Source: Paenibacillus sp. PvR098 (lineage in GTDB: Bacteria > Bacillota > Bacilli > Paenibacillales > NBRC-103111). Taken from it: a stretch of 64,000 bases of DNA. The position numbers and the translations under genes are program-made. The notes beneath the pieces are model-generated. The model did no database searches. It had not been told where the DNA came from and was given only the letters and a program-made list of their open reading frames with translations. Location of the stretch: assembly GCF_017833255.1 (NCBI RefSeq), contig NZ_JAFIBU010000001.1:3714501-3778500 (forward strand), in the 5' to 3' direction. Of the stretch, positions 54,270-62,164 are shown one piece after another (within the stretch, counting starts at the first letter, position 1; each line of letters starts with the position of its first letter).

Positions 54270-54310
54270 AAAGAGCGGCCCGAATGTGGACTACATTCGA
54301 GCTGCTCTTT
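54270..54310. terminator. bidirectional terminator between TOMM unit and His-rich gene
   Basis: AAAGAGC... (54270-54287) pairs with ...GCTCTTT (54293-54310) over 18 positions with one wobble and one mismatch. It lies between convergent genes. Confidence 0.8.
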
Positions 54311-54336
54311 GTGTACCGATTTTTTTCTACACCCTA

Positions 54337-54630
54337 TTAATAATGAACCGGATAAGGGTAATGGTGGTGATGCGGCCATGGATGGTGATAGAACCAGGGA
54401 TCATAGTGACCGTGGTGGTGGTGCCATGGATTGTACCAGGCAGGATGGAAGCCATCACAATAGTCTTGATGATAATGGACATGATGATAGTAGTCATGGT
54501 GAGGGTCATCGTGATGATGGTAGTCATGATGAGGGGTATAAGTATACGTATGAGTCTGAAACTGCTGCGCGGGTCGGTCAAACTCGGCTGCATCCGCCGG
54601 CTCTTGTATGAATGGGTTTTCCTGAATCAT
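54337..54630 (-). CDS. His/Tyr-rich small protein
   Basis: 97 aa on the minus strand from ATG 54630 with AAAGGAGG seven nt upstream, a near-ideal site. The N-terminus is ordinary (MIQENPFIQEPADAAEFDRP); the rest has 25 His and 13 Tyr, in HH, HHH and HHHH groups mixed with Asp and Pro. It could bind metal, or be a spore coat protein of the CotD-like type; neither is proven. It is convergent with the TOMM dehydrogenase gene and may be unrelated to it. Confidence 0.75.
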   Translation of the reverse strand: MIQENPFIQEPADAAEFDRPAQQFQTHTYTYTPHHDYHHHDDPHHDYYHHVHYHQDYCDGFHPAWYNPWHHHHGHYDPWFYHHPWPHHHHYPYPVHY

Positions 54631-54671
54631 ATTGTGTCCTCCTTTGTGAACATACTCTACAATATGCTGAA

Positions 54672-54995
54672 ATGAAAAAAAGGGCACTCGTCTACATCAA
54701 TTGGGCTTGCCCAAAGTCGGTTTTTTCTAAACTGGGGTGCATTCAAGTCGTCGAAGCGCAAAGCTTGAACCCGATATTTTTCTACCCTGTTCCTGATGAT
54801 TCTCCCCTTACTGAATATGGATCAGGTTATTCTGAATCCGCAAGTAGCTTGGTATTCGGAAGAATCGGAGCGGAATTAAAGGGGAAGGTTGCCCAGAACA
54901 TCGTTGATGTTCTCCCCGGGTTTTATCCTGCCTACCTTGCCAATCCTGATGCAAAAGGGTTAGTTGACCTTAGAAACAAACTGTTAATTCCATAA
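54672..54995 (+). CDS. hypothetical ORF of about 107 aa, possible remnant
   Basis: From ATG 54672 without a convincing ribosome-binding site. It reads MKKRALVYINWACPKSVFSK and later LVFGRIGAELKGKVAQNIVD. No family recognised, and codon use is mixed. It starts close to the divergent His-rich gene and ends before a strong terminator. It may be a decayed gene fragment rather than a working gene. Confidence 0.3.
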   Translation: MKKRALVYINWACPKSVFSKLGCIQVVEAQSLNPIFFYPVPDDSPLTEYGSGYSESASSLVFGRIGAELKGKVAQNIVDVLPGFYPAYLANPDAKGLVDLRNKLLIP

Positions 54996-55016
54996 CCGGC
55001 TGCCGTTACATGTAAT

Positions 55017-55055
55017 AAACAAACAGACCTTCCCCGTTGGAAGGTCTGTTTGTTT
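55017..55055. terminator. strong bidirectional terminator
   Basis: A 17-bp perfect stem (AAACAAACAGACCTTCC at 55017-55033 with its complement at 55039-55055), CCGTT loop, A and T runs on both sides. It can end the minus-strand acetamidase transcript. Confidence 0.92.
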
Positions 55056-55101
55056 TGTTCCATCTTGAAATCATACAATGTTTCAGCATGACGGCTATGG
55101 T

Positions 55102-56667
55102 TTATTTATTATGAAGTGCAATAGCTGCGTTTAATTGCGTACCGGAGGTCGTCCAATTGACATAGGCCCCGATGATCTCTCTGACCGCTTTTACTGGAAC
55201 CATGGTTTTTTCATTAATAATCAGTGGCATGCCCTCGTGATATACTGCTTTTCCGTCAATGGTATAAATGGTGGAGTCGTTCTTTACCGTTATGCTTTTG
55301 CCTTGTAGAGTGGCGATAGCTGATCTTGTTGTGCTGTCCCACTCTATCATTCCGCCTAAACCTTCGACAATGTCGCGAAGGGGCACATAGAACTTGTCGT
55401 TAATTACAGAAGGCGAAATGTGCGTTCCATTGACATTCACATGGACTTTGAGCGATTCCAGGAAATCGATTTTACGAATGAGGCCGTGTACTCCCTTGGT
55501 TCGATCCACGACCTGAGATACTTCATAATCTGTTGCGGCGCTGAGATAAGCATAAGCCACTGCGCGGTTCATTCCCAGTTTGTCTGATAAGAAAGTGATA
55601 GATTCACGAACCGCTTCTTTCATCGCTTCATCCAGATCGGGATCCAGACCGATCGGAATCCAGTAATCTTCCGTTTCGGCAAAAGGTTGTGTAAACTCGC
55701 CGTTACGAGGAATGGATGGATCGCCATTTTTGAGTACGGTTAAACGTAAGGTTCCACGCAGCGATGCTTCCAATGCGGTTAAAGCGACCTCGCCGTCGCC
55801 TTGTGCAAAGTGCGGGTCTCCGGTATAGAAAAGAGCTCCGCTGATTTTAACAGGAAGATAAAGCGTTGATCCTACCCCTAATTCATTAATATCGATATTA
55901 CCTCCGGTTTCGGTTGGAGGAACCGAATGTATTCTTTCGCTCGAATCTGGTGCTACTCCCATAACACCGAGGAATGGATGGATCGGAAATCTTACCTTCT
56001 GATTGTTCTCCGTGGGAAGAATACCGTACCATTTTCCATTGATTTCCTCAATAGGGGTGAAGACGGATACGTTATTATATAATTCGGGATGTTCAGCACT
56101 GGCGCCTTCTTGAGGCCCCTTATTTTCCGGGAATTCCCCGGGTAATGCTCCTTTATAGTGTCGGTTCGAAATAACGCCATAAGGCACCCTTGTTTGCAAC
56201 GACAGAACCTCAACCTTTAATACATCGCCTGGCTCCGCGCCTTCGATCGCAACGGGTCCTGTAACGACGTGAGGACCGTCTTTGTCAAAATCATGCGCGA
56301 TGGGAGAGGCGGCAATCGCTTTGGCATCCTCCAACACTTGATCTGCTGGAATACCGTGAGATCCAAAATATTGAACCGGATTCCGTCCCTGGTCTTCGAC
56401 AATACCTTCATGAGAGACCGTGTCGAAGGTTACAGCACTTCCGGAAGGAACGGTCAGTACAGCTTTGCTGTCTCGATTGGGCAGGTGTCCCCAACGAATA
56501 TTTTCTATGGTTGATGGAACATAATATTGTCCTTCGACTTTTTCCAGTGTAGTGGGTTGAAGCGGCATACTGTTCGCGCTGGCAAAACCAAATGATGGTA
56601 CGATAAGAATTGTTACCACACCTAACATCATACCTATCCTTGAAGCCTTGTTCACTCTGTTCTTCAC
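55102..56667 (-). CDS. secreted acetamidase/formamidase with C-terminal copper-amine-oxidase-N-like domain
   Basis: 521 aa on the minus strand. GTG 56667 is chosen because GGAGGG lies six nt before it; the frame runs on to 56706. A signal peptide (MMLGVVTILIVPSFGFASA) opens it. Residues about 40-380 match FmdA/AmdA (LPNRDSKAVLTVPSGSAVTFDT, EGAEPGDVLKVEVL, GDPHFAQGDGEVALTALE). The last about 115 residues have the PF07833 pattern (VNVNGTHISPSVINDKFYVPLRDIVEGLGG and MVPVKAVREIIGAYVNW), common in Paenibacillus wall proteins. Known FmdA enzymes act inside the cell, so export and this fusion are unusual. Confidence 0.87.
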   Translation of the reverse strand: MKNRVNKASRIGMMLGVVTILIVPSFGFASANSMPLQPTTLEKVEGQYYVPSTIENIRWGHLPNRDSKAVLTVPSGSAVTFDTVSHEGIVEDQGRNPVQYFGSHGIPADQVLEDAKAIAASPIAHDFDKDGPHVVTGPVAIEGAEPGDVLKVEVLSLQTRVPYGVISNRHYKGALPGEFPENKGPQEGASAEHPELYNNVSVFTPIEEINGKWYGILPTENNQKVRFPIHPFLGVMGVAPDSSERIHSVPPTETGGNIDINELGVGSTLYLPVKISGALFYTGDPHFAQGDGEVALTALEASLRGTLRLTVLKNGDPSIPRNGEFTQPFAETEDYWIPIGLDPDLDEAMKEAVRESITFLSDKLGMNRAVAYAYLSAATDYEVSQVVDRTKGVHGLIRKIDFLESLKVHVNVNGTHISPSVINDKFYVPLRDIVEGLGGMIEWDSTTRSAIATLQGKSITVKNDSTIYTIDGKAVYHEGMPLIINEKTMVPVKAVREIIGAYVNWTTSGTQLNAAIALHNK

Positions 56668-56841
56668 ACTTTTCCCTCCATTTATGTAATTATTTCTAAC
56701 ACTCATGAAAGGATTATATCGGACAACCTCAAAAATAACAATAAATATTTTAATTCATGTAATAAAACATGACATTTTGATAGAGGGGTATGCTAGGGCG
56801 GTAGCATAATCAAATCTTTAATGAATAAATCTACTTAAATG

Positions 56842-56864
56842 TTGTCAACAGTAATCATGACGAA
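56842..56864 (+). promoter_or_regulatory. MtlR-operator-like dyad
   Basis: TTGTCA (56842-56847) and TGACGAA (56858-56864) are facing half-sites similar to, but spaced wider than, the Bacillus MtlR box TTGNCACAN4TGTGNCAA. It lies upstream of the mtl promoter, where an activator would bind. Confidence 0.4.
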
Positions 56865-56881
56865 ACGAACTTTTCCTTTGA

Positions 56882-56910
56882 TTGAACATTCAGGCAGCCT
56901 GCTTTACGAT
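56882..56910 (+). promoter_or_regulatory. sigma-A promoter of the mtl operon
   Basis: TTGAAC (56882-56887), 17-bp spacer, TACGAT (56905-56910). A CTGCC/GGCAG stem lies in the leader (56925-56929 with 56942-56946). Confidence 0.55.
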
Positions 56911-56977
56911 AAAATCATAAACCCCTGCCCGTATATGTGTAGGCAGAGGCAATTATAAATCAAAGGGGGAAATCCTA

Positions 56978-58408
56978 GTGAATACAGAGGCAGCGCAGCA
57001 GCCTTCTTCCGGAGGTATTCGGGTGGCCGTACAACGCTTCGGTCGATTCCTGAGCGGTATGGTGATGCCGAATATCGGCGCTTTCATCGCATGGGGATTG
57101 ATCACGGCTTTATTTATTCCAACGGGTTGGATTCCAAACGAATATTTGGCTAAGCTGGTAGGCCCTATGATCACTTATTTGCTTCCCGTTCTTATAGGGT
57201 ATACCGGGGGACAAATGATTCACGGTTCCCGCGGTGGAGTGATCGGTGCTGTAGTAACCATGGGAGTCGTGGTAGGTGCGACGATCCCAATGTTTCTGGG
57301 GGCTATGATCGTCGGACCGGCTTCGGCGTGGGTTTTGAAGCAGTTTGACAAAGCAGTGGAAGGCAAGATCCGTTCCGGCTTTGAAATGCTCGTCAATAAC
57401 TTTTCGGCTGGTATTATCGGGGCCGGGTTGGCTCTGGTAGCGTATACGGGAGTGGGCCCGGTCGTTCAAGTCATCAGTAATATCTTGGCAGCGGGTGTTC
57501 AATTCTTGGTCAATGCGGGACTGCTTCCGCTGGCGAACGTCCTGATCGAGCCGGGTAAAATTCTTTTCTTGAACAACGCGATCAATCATGGTGTGTTGGG
57601 TCCCATTGCTTTGGATCAAGCGGCCAAAACAGGACAATCGATTATTTTCATGCTGGAATCGAATCCCGGACCAGGACTGGGTATCCTGCTGGCTTACTGG
57701 TTGGTAGGTCGCGGTACGGCGAAGCAATCCGCTCCCGGCGCAGCGATCATCCACTTCTTTGGCGGAATCCACGAGATTTACTTCCCTTACATTTTGATGA
57801 ATCCGCGGTTGATTTTGGCTGCAATTACAGGTGGTGTAGTCGGAACGTTCACCTTCGCTTTATTTAATGCAGGTCTGGTCGCCACAGCATCGCCGGGGAG
57901 TATTTTCGCTTACATCGCTATGGCGCCAAGAGGCGGTTTGTTCCCTGTACTGGCCGGCGTGGTGACGGCAACGGTTGCTTCGTTCCTGGTAGCTGCTCTT
58001 CTGCTCAAAACGAGCCGTAAAGATGAGCAGGAAGAAGATTTGGAGCAAGCGGCTGAAAAAATGAAGCAAATGAAAAATGCAGGCAAAGCCGAAGCTGCAG
58101 TTGCCGAAGCTCCAGTTGTTGAGAACAAGAAGTCTGAAGTGAACAAAATTGTATTTTCTTGTGATGCCGGGATGGGTTCCAGCGCAATGGGGGCTTCCAT
58201 TTTGAGAAAGAAAATGAAAGCAGCCGACGTAGATGTAACCGTCATTAATACGGCGATCAGTGAGATTCCACAGGATGCGGATATCGTGATCACGCATAAA
58301 ACCCTGACGGATCGCGCCAAAGGGCAAGCGCCGAATGCTGAGCATATATCGATCGACAATTTCCTGAAAAGCCCGGAATACGATGAACTCGTCAAACGGT
58401 TGAGCTAA
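56978..58408 (+). CDS. mtlA: mannitol PTS permease, EIICB component
   Basis: 476 aa from GTG 56978 with AAAGGGGGAA upstream. The membrane IIC domain has GRFLSGMVMPNIGAFIAWG and FGGIHEIYFPYILMNPRL; the C-terminal IIB domain carries the phosphorylated Cys in IVFSCDAGMGSSAMGASIL. There is no IIA part, which is encoded by mtlF. It imports mannitol and releases mannitol 1-phosphate. First gene of a tight operon. Confidence 0.95.
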   Translation: MNTEAAQQPSSGGIRVAVQRFGRFLSGMVMPNIGAFIAWGLITALFIPTGWIPNEYLAKLVGPMITYLLPVLIGYTGGQMIHGSRGGVIGAVVTMGVVVGATIPMFLGAMIVGPASAWVLKQFDKAVEGKIRSGFEMLVNNFSAGIIGAGLALVAYTGVGPVVQVISNILAAGVQFLVNAGLLPLANVLIEPGKILFLNNAINHGVLGPIALDQAAKTGQSIIFMLESNPGPGLGILLAYWLVGRGTAKQSAPGAAIIHFFGGIHEIYFPYILMNPRLILAAITGGVVGTFTFALFNAGLVATASPGSIFAYIAMAPRGGLFPVLAGVVTATVASFLVAALLLKTSRKDEQEEDLEQAAEKMKQMKNAGKAEAAVAEAPVVENKKSEVNKIVFSCDAGMGSSAMGASILRKKMKAADVDVTVINTAISEIPQDADIVITHKTLTDRAKGQAPNAEHISIDNFLKSPEYDELVKRLS

Positions 58409-58482
58409 TTAAAGCGAAGTATTGTAACGCTGGCATTCTGCCGGCGTTATCTCCATTTTGTTAAATAGGGGAGCTGTCCGTG

Positions 58483-60555
58483 ATGAACGTTTCCAACAGA
58501 CAACGACAAATCCTGGAGCTGCTGCTGAACCGGAAGGATGAAATCACGGCTGGAGAAATTGCCGCTGATATCAAGGTCAGCACGCGGACGGTTCACAGAG
58601 AGCTGCTGGAGTTGGAGAACGTTCTGGCGGCCTATGATGTTTCCCTGCACAAAAAATCCGGTATCGGCATCCAAATTCAAGCAGAGTCGGAACAGCTGGA
58701 TGCGCTCAAACGGAGTCTCTCCAATATGAATACAGTGGAATATTCGGCAGATGAACGAAAAGCGCTGATGCTTTGTACGCTTTTAGAAGCCGATGAACCG
58801 GTGAAGCTGTTTTCCTTGGCGCACAATCTGCAAGTTACCGTACCGACGATCAGCAGTGATTTGGACGACCTTGAAGAATGGATTCAGAAAAGCGGCTTGA
58901 CGTTGGTTCGGCGAAGAGGGTATGGCGTACAGCTAAACGGTCCTGAAGCCAATAAGAGAAATGCCATATGCCTGCTGGCACGAAAGCATCTGGATGATTC
59001 CGACTTGTTCGGGAAAATCGCTATCGGACCGCATCATCCGCTGACCGGACGGCTCCTTGCTATGGTAGGTAAAGACCATTGGATGAATGTGGAGCATGCG
59101 CTGTGGCAGCTGGAAGAAAAATGGCCCATCGAGCTTTCGGAGGGGGCTTATACTGACCTCTTGATCCGATTGTCTGTAGCGATCACAAGAATCCGGCAGG
59201 GCAAGGAGATCGAACCGGCTTGGGAGCTGCATTCCGGCCAAGAGACGGCAGTCGATAGCATGACGGCCAAGGCTCCAATGGTCTTGCAATTATCCGAAGC
59301 GCTGCATCTTTCTTTGCCTCCGGAGGAAGCCTCTTATATAGCAGAATTATTGGATTGGGATGGAGAGGTCCATCCCAACCGACTGCTCCCGCAAGATGAT
59401 ATAAGCTTGATGGAGACGGTTCAACGACTCATACGCTACATAGAGAATCAAGTCGGCGTACCGCTAAGTGAAGATCGTTCCTTGAGGGAAGGGCTGCTCA
59501 AGCACATTGAGCCGGCCTTCCAGCGGATTAGGGGAGGCGCACACATTCGTAATCCGCTCCTCTCCCAAATTAAAAAGGATTATGAGCTTCTATTTGGCTT
59601 TATCCGGCAAGGGGCAGATGAAATCATCACTGGATTCGTTGTCCCTGATGAAGAAATCGGATTTCTCGTCTTGCATTTCGGCGCATCCATGGAACGTCTG
59701 AAGCAGTTTTCCCGTAACGTCAAGGCGATTGTGGTATGCACCAGCGGTATTGGGTCCTCGAAGCTGTTGGCCATCCGATTGGAGAAGGAGCTGCCTCAAA
59801 TCGAGATTGTCGGGAATGTGTCTTGGTACGAAGCTGCCAGAACTCCAGAACAGGCATATGATTTAATCATTTCCACCGTGGACCTTCCTTTGGAGCCGGG
59901 GAAATACTTCAAGCTAAGCCCTCTGCTCACGAAAGAAGAGACGGAAAAACTGCGTCAATATGTTCAAACCATCACCTTAAAGCGGGCTCCCGTGGACCTT
60001 CCCGGGCCTAGGCAGGGGACTCCGTCATTAGAGCGTTTACGCGGTCTTAAAGCCTATTTAGACGAAATGGTATCCCTGATGGACGATTTTAAGGTGTTTC
60101 ACTTGGCGAACCATTCGGACCTGCAGTCAACGCTACAGCAGGCTTGTGATGCGGTTAGCAGGGATGGGGCTTGGGAGAGAACCGAACCGATCGTCGAGCA
60201 GCTGCTGGAGAGAGAACGATACGGGACTCAGGTGATCCCGGAAACCGGGTTGGCTCTGTTTCATACAAGAAGTGAGCTTGTCCGAAGACCGATGCTGTCT
60301 TTGTTTCGGCTAACCGAAGCATTGACCTTGGACTCTGAGCATCCCACGCAGGTCCGCGAGCTGCTGCTCATGCTTGGGCCGCGGGAGCTTTCCAAGGAAG
60401 GTCTGGAAGTCCTAAGTGAGATCAGCGCTTTGCTGCTCCGGCCGGATATGATCCGGATGCTAGAGAGCGGGACCACGGAGCAGATTAAGCAATTTATATC
60501 GAATGAGCTGGCAGTTTTTTTTGAAAATAAAACCGAAATGGGGAGAGTTACCTAA
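58483..60555 (+). CDS. mtlR: mannitol operon activator with PRDs
   Basis: 690 aa from ATG 58483 (AGGGGAG nine nt upstream; GTG one codon earlier is possible). An N-terminal helix-turn-helix (EITAGEIAADIKVSTRTVHRELLEL), a second winged helix, two PTS regulation domains with conserved His (for example around HIRNPLLSQIKKDYELLFGF), an EIIB(Gat)-like domain (VVCTSGIGSSKLLAIRLEKEL) and an EIIA-like C-terminus (GLALFHTRSELVRRP). This is the Bacillus/Geobacillus MtlR layout, controlled by PTS phosphorylation. Confidence 0.93.
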   Translation: MNVSNRQRQILELLLNRKDEITAGEIAADIKVSTRTVHRELLELENVLAAYDVSLHKKSGIGIQIQAESEQLDALKRSLSNMNTVEYSADERKALMLCTLLEADEPVKLFSLAHNLQVTVPTISSDLDDLEEWIQKSGLTLVRRRGYGVQLNGPEANKRNAICLLARKHLDDSDLFGKIAIGPHHPLTGRLLAMVGKDHWMNVEHALWQLEEKWPIELSEGAYTDLLIRLSVAITRIRQGKEIEPAWELHSGQETAVDSMTAKAPMVLQLSEALHLSLPPEEASYIAELLDWDGEVHPNRLLPQDDISLMETVQRLIRYIENQVGVPLSEDRSLREGLLKHIEPAFQRIRGGAHIRNPLLSQIKKDYELLFGFIRQGADEIITGFVVPDEEIGFLVLHFGASMERLKQFSRNVKAIVVCTSGIGSSKLLAIRLEKELPQIEIVGNVSWYEAARTPEQAYDLIISTVDLPLEPGKYFKLSPLLTKEETEKLRQYVQTITLKRAPVDLPGPRQGTPSLERLRGLKAYLDEMVSLMDDFKVFHLANHSDLQSTLQQACDAVSRDGAWERTEPIVEQLLERERYGTQVIPETGLALFHTRSELVRRPMLSLFRLTEALTLDSEHPTQVRELLLMLGPRELSKEGLEVLSEISALLLRPDMIRMLESGTTEQIKQFISNELAVFFENKTEMGRVT

Positions 60556-60993
60556 ATGAGTATCTTATCGAAGGACAAAGTGAAACTGAATGCCAAAGCC
60601 CAGGACAAATTTGAAGCGATTCGCATGGCCGGACAGCTTCTCGTCGATGCGGGCCACGCTTCTGCCGGATATATTGACTTAATGATTGAAAGAGAGCAAA
60701 CCCTGTCTACCTATATGGGTGGAGGGCTGGCTATTCCTCACGGCACCAAGGATTCCAAAGAACTCATACGTTCCACGGGGCTGTCGATCATACAATTTCC
60801 CGAAGGTGTCGATTTCGGTGATGGAGAGAAGGCTCATTTGGTAGTGGGTATTGCCGCGGCAGGAGACGATCATTTGGAAATTTTGACGAATGTGGCGATG
60901 ATTTGCTCGGATGACGATAACCTGGAGCGCATCCTTAAAGCATCTTCGGCTGAAGAGATGATCGGTATTTTCGAAAGCGGGATGGAATCATGA
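60556..60993 (+). CDS. mtlF: mannitol PTS EIIA component
   Basis: 145 aa, ATG directly after the mtlR stop. The phospho-His lies in GGGLAIPHGTKDSKE. It takes phosphate from HPr and gives it to the IIB Cys of MtlA. Overlaps mtlD by 4 bp. Confidence 0.95.
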   Translation: MSILSKDKVKLNAKAQDKFEAIRMAGQLLVDAGHASAGYIDLMIEREQTLSTYMGGGLAIPHGTKDSKELIRSTGLSIIQFPEGVDFGDGEKAHLVVGIAAAGDDHLEILTNVAMICSDDDNLERILKASSAEEMIGIFESGMES

Positions 60994-62147
60994 AGGCCGT
61001 TCATTTCGGAGCGGGTAATATCGGCAGAGGCTTTATCGGACTGCTGCTATCGAGGTCAGGCTATGAAGTTTGCTTTATAGACGTCAATGACACGCTGGTC
61101 TCCCAATTGCAGCAAAGAGGCGAATATACAGTGACCTTGGCCAACGAAGCCCATGACTCTGCGGTAGTGAGCGGTGTTACGGCGATCAATGGAAAAGACC
61201 TGGATCAAGTAGCAGAAGCTGTTGCAAATGCGGACCTTGTCACTACGGCTGTCGGAGTGACGATACTAAAGCACATTGCCGGAGGGATTGCCAAAGGCAT
61301 TGAACAACGGCTTTCGCGCTCCAGCGCCCCTCTGCATGTTATTGCATGTGAGAATGCGATCGGCGGAAGCTCGCAGCTGAAAGAGCATGTCTATTCCCAA
61401 TTGAGCGAAGAAATCCGCGGTAAAGTGGATCAATACGTAGCGTTCCCGGATGCTGCGGTGGATCGGATCGTTCCTATCCAGCATCACGAGGATCCGCTTA
61501 AAGTAACGGTGGAGCCATTCTATGAATGGGTGGTTGACCGTTCAAGAATGATTGAGGGTTTTAACGAAGTCAAAGGAATTCACTATGTGGATGAATTGAC
61601 GCCTTATATTGAACGGAAGCTCTTTACCGTCAATACGGGGCACAGCACTGCTGCTTATCTTGGATACCTGCACGGCTTCTCCACGATTCAGGAATCGATG
61701 GCGGATGTGGGGATTACATCGCGGGTCCAGCAGGTGATGGAAGAAACTGGCGAAATGCTTGTAAAAAAGTACGGTTTTGATCCGGAAGAGCATATGGGGT
61801 ATATCCATAAAATTTTGGACCGCTTCCGCAATCCTTATTTGACGGACGAGGTCGAACGCGTGGGACGTTCTCCTATTCGTAAGCTATCTCCGAACGACAG
61901 GTTAGTTCGTCCGGCTCTCCAAGCGTTTGAGCTAGGGATACAGCCGAATCATTTGGCGCTGGCTATGGCGGCTGCCCTGTTGTTCGATAACGCAGAAGAT
62001 CCGGAAGCCGTTGAACTGCAGTCGGCTATTCAAGCCTTAGGGATAAACCAGGCTGTGACTCAATATACAAGCATCCCGGAAGAGCATCCAGTACATGCGC
62101 TGATCCTGAATCATGTTCATCAATTGAAGCAAAAAGCTCATTCGTAG
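60990..62147 (+). CDS. mtlD: mannitol-1-phosphate 5-dehydrogenase
   Basis: 385 aa from ATG 60990 (ATGA overlap with mtlF). KAVHFGAGNIGRGFIGLLLS binds NAD, and NTGHSTAAYLGYLHG and RDSRS-like later parts fit the family. It oxidises mannitol 1-phosphate to fructose 6-phosphate. Full length. Confidence 0.95.
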   Translation: MKAVHFGAGNIGRGFIGLLLSRSGYEVCFIDVNDTLVSQLQQRGEYTVTLANEAHDSAVVSGVTAINGKDLDQVAEAVANADLVTTAVGVTILKHIAGGIAKGIEQRLSRSSAPLHVIACENAIGGSSQLKEHVYSQLSEEIRGKVDQYVAFPDAAVDRIVPIQHHEDPLKVTVEPFYEWVVDRSRMIEGFNEVKGIHYVDELTPYIERKLFTVNTGHSTAAYLGYLHGFSTIQESMADVGITSRVQQVMEETGEMLVKKYGFDPEEHMGYIHKILDRFRNPYLTDEVERVGRSPIRKLSPNDRLVRPALQAFELGIQPNHLALAMAAALLFDNAEDPEAVELQSAIQALGINQAVTQYTSIPEEHPVHALILNHVHQLKQKAHS

Positions 62148-62164
62148 GGAAAGGACTGTTCACC

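Noticed and set aside
54217-54675. Plus-strand Met/Val-rich frame of 152 aa
   Set aside because: It is antisense to the His-rich gene, whose start has an ideal ribosome-binding site; its composition mirrors His codons.
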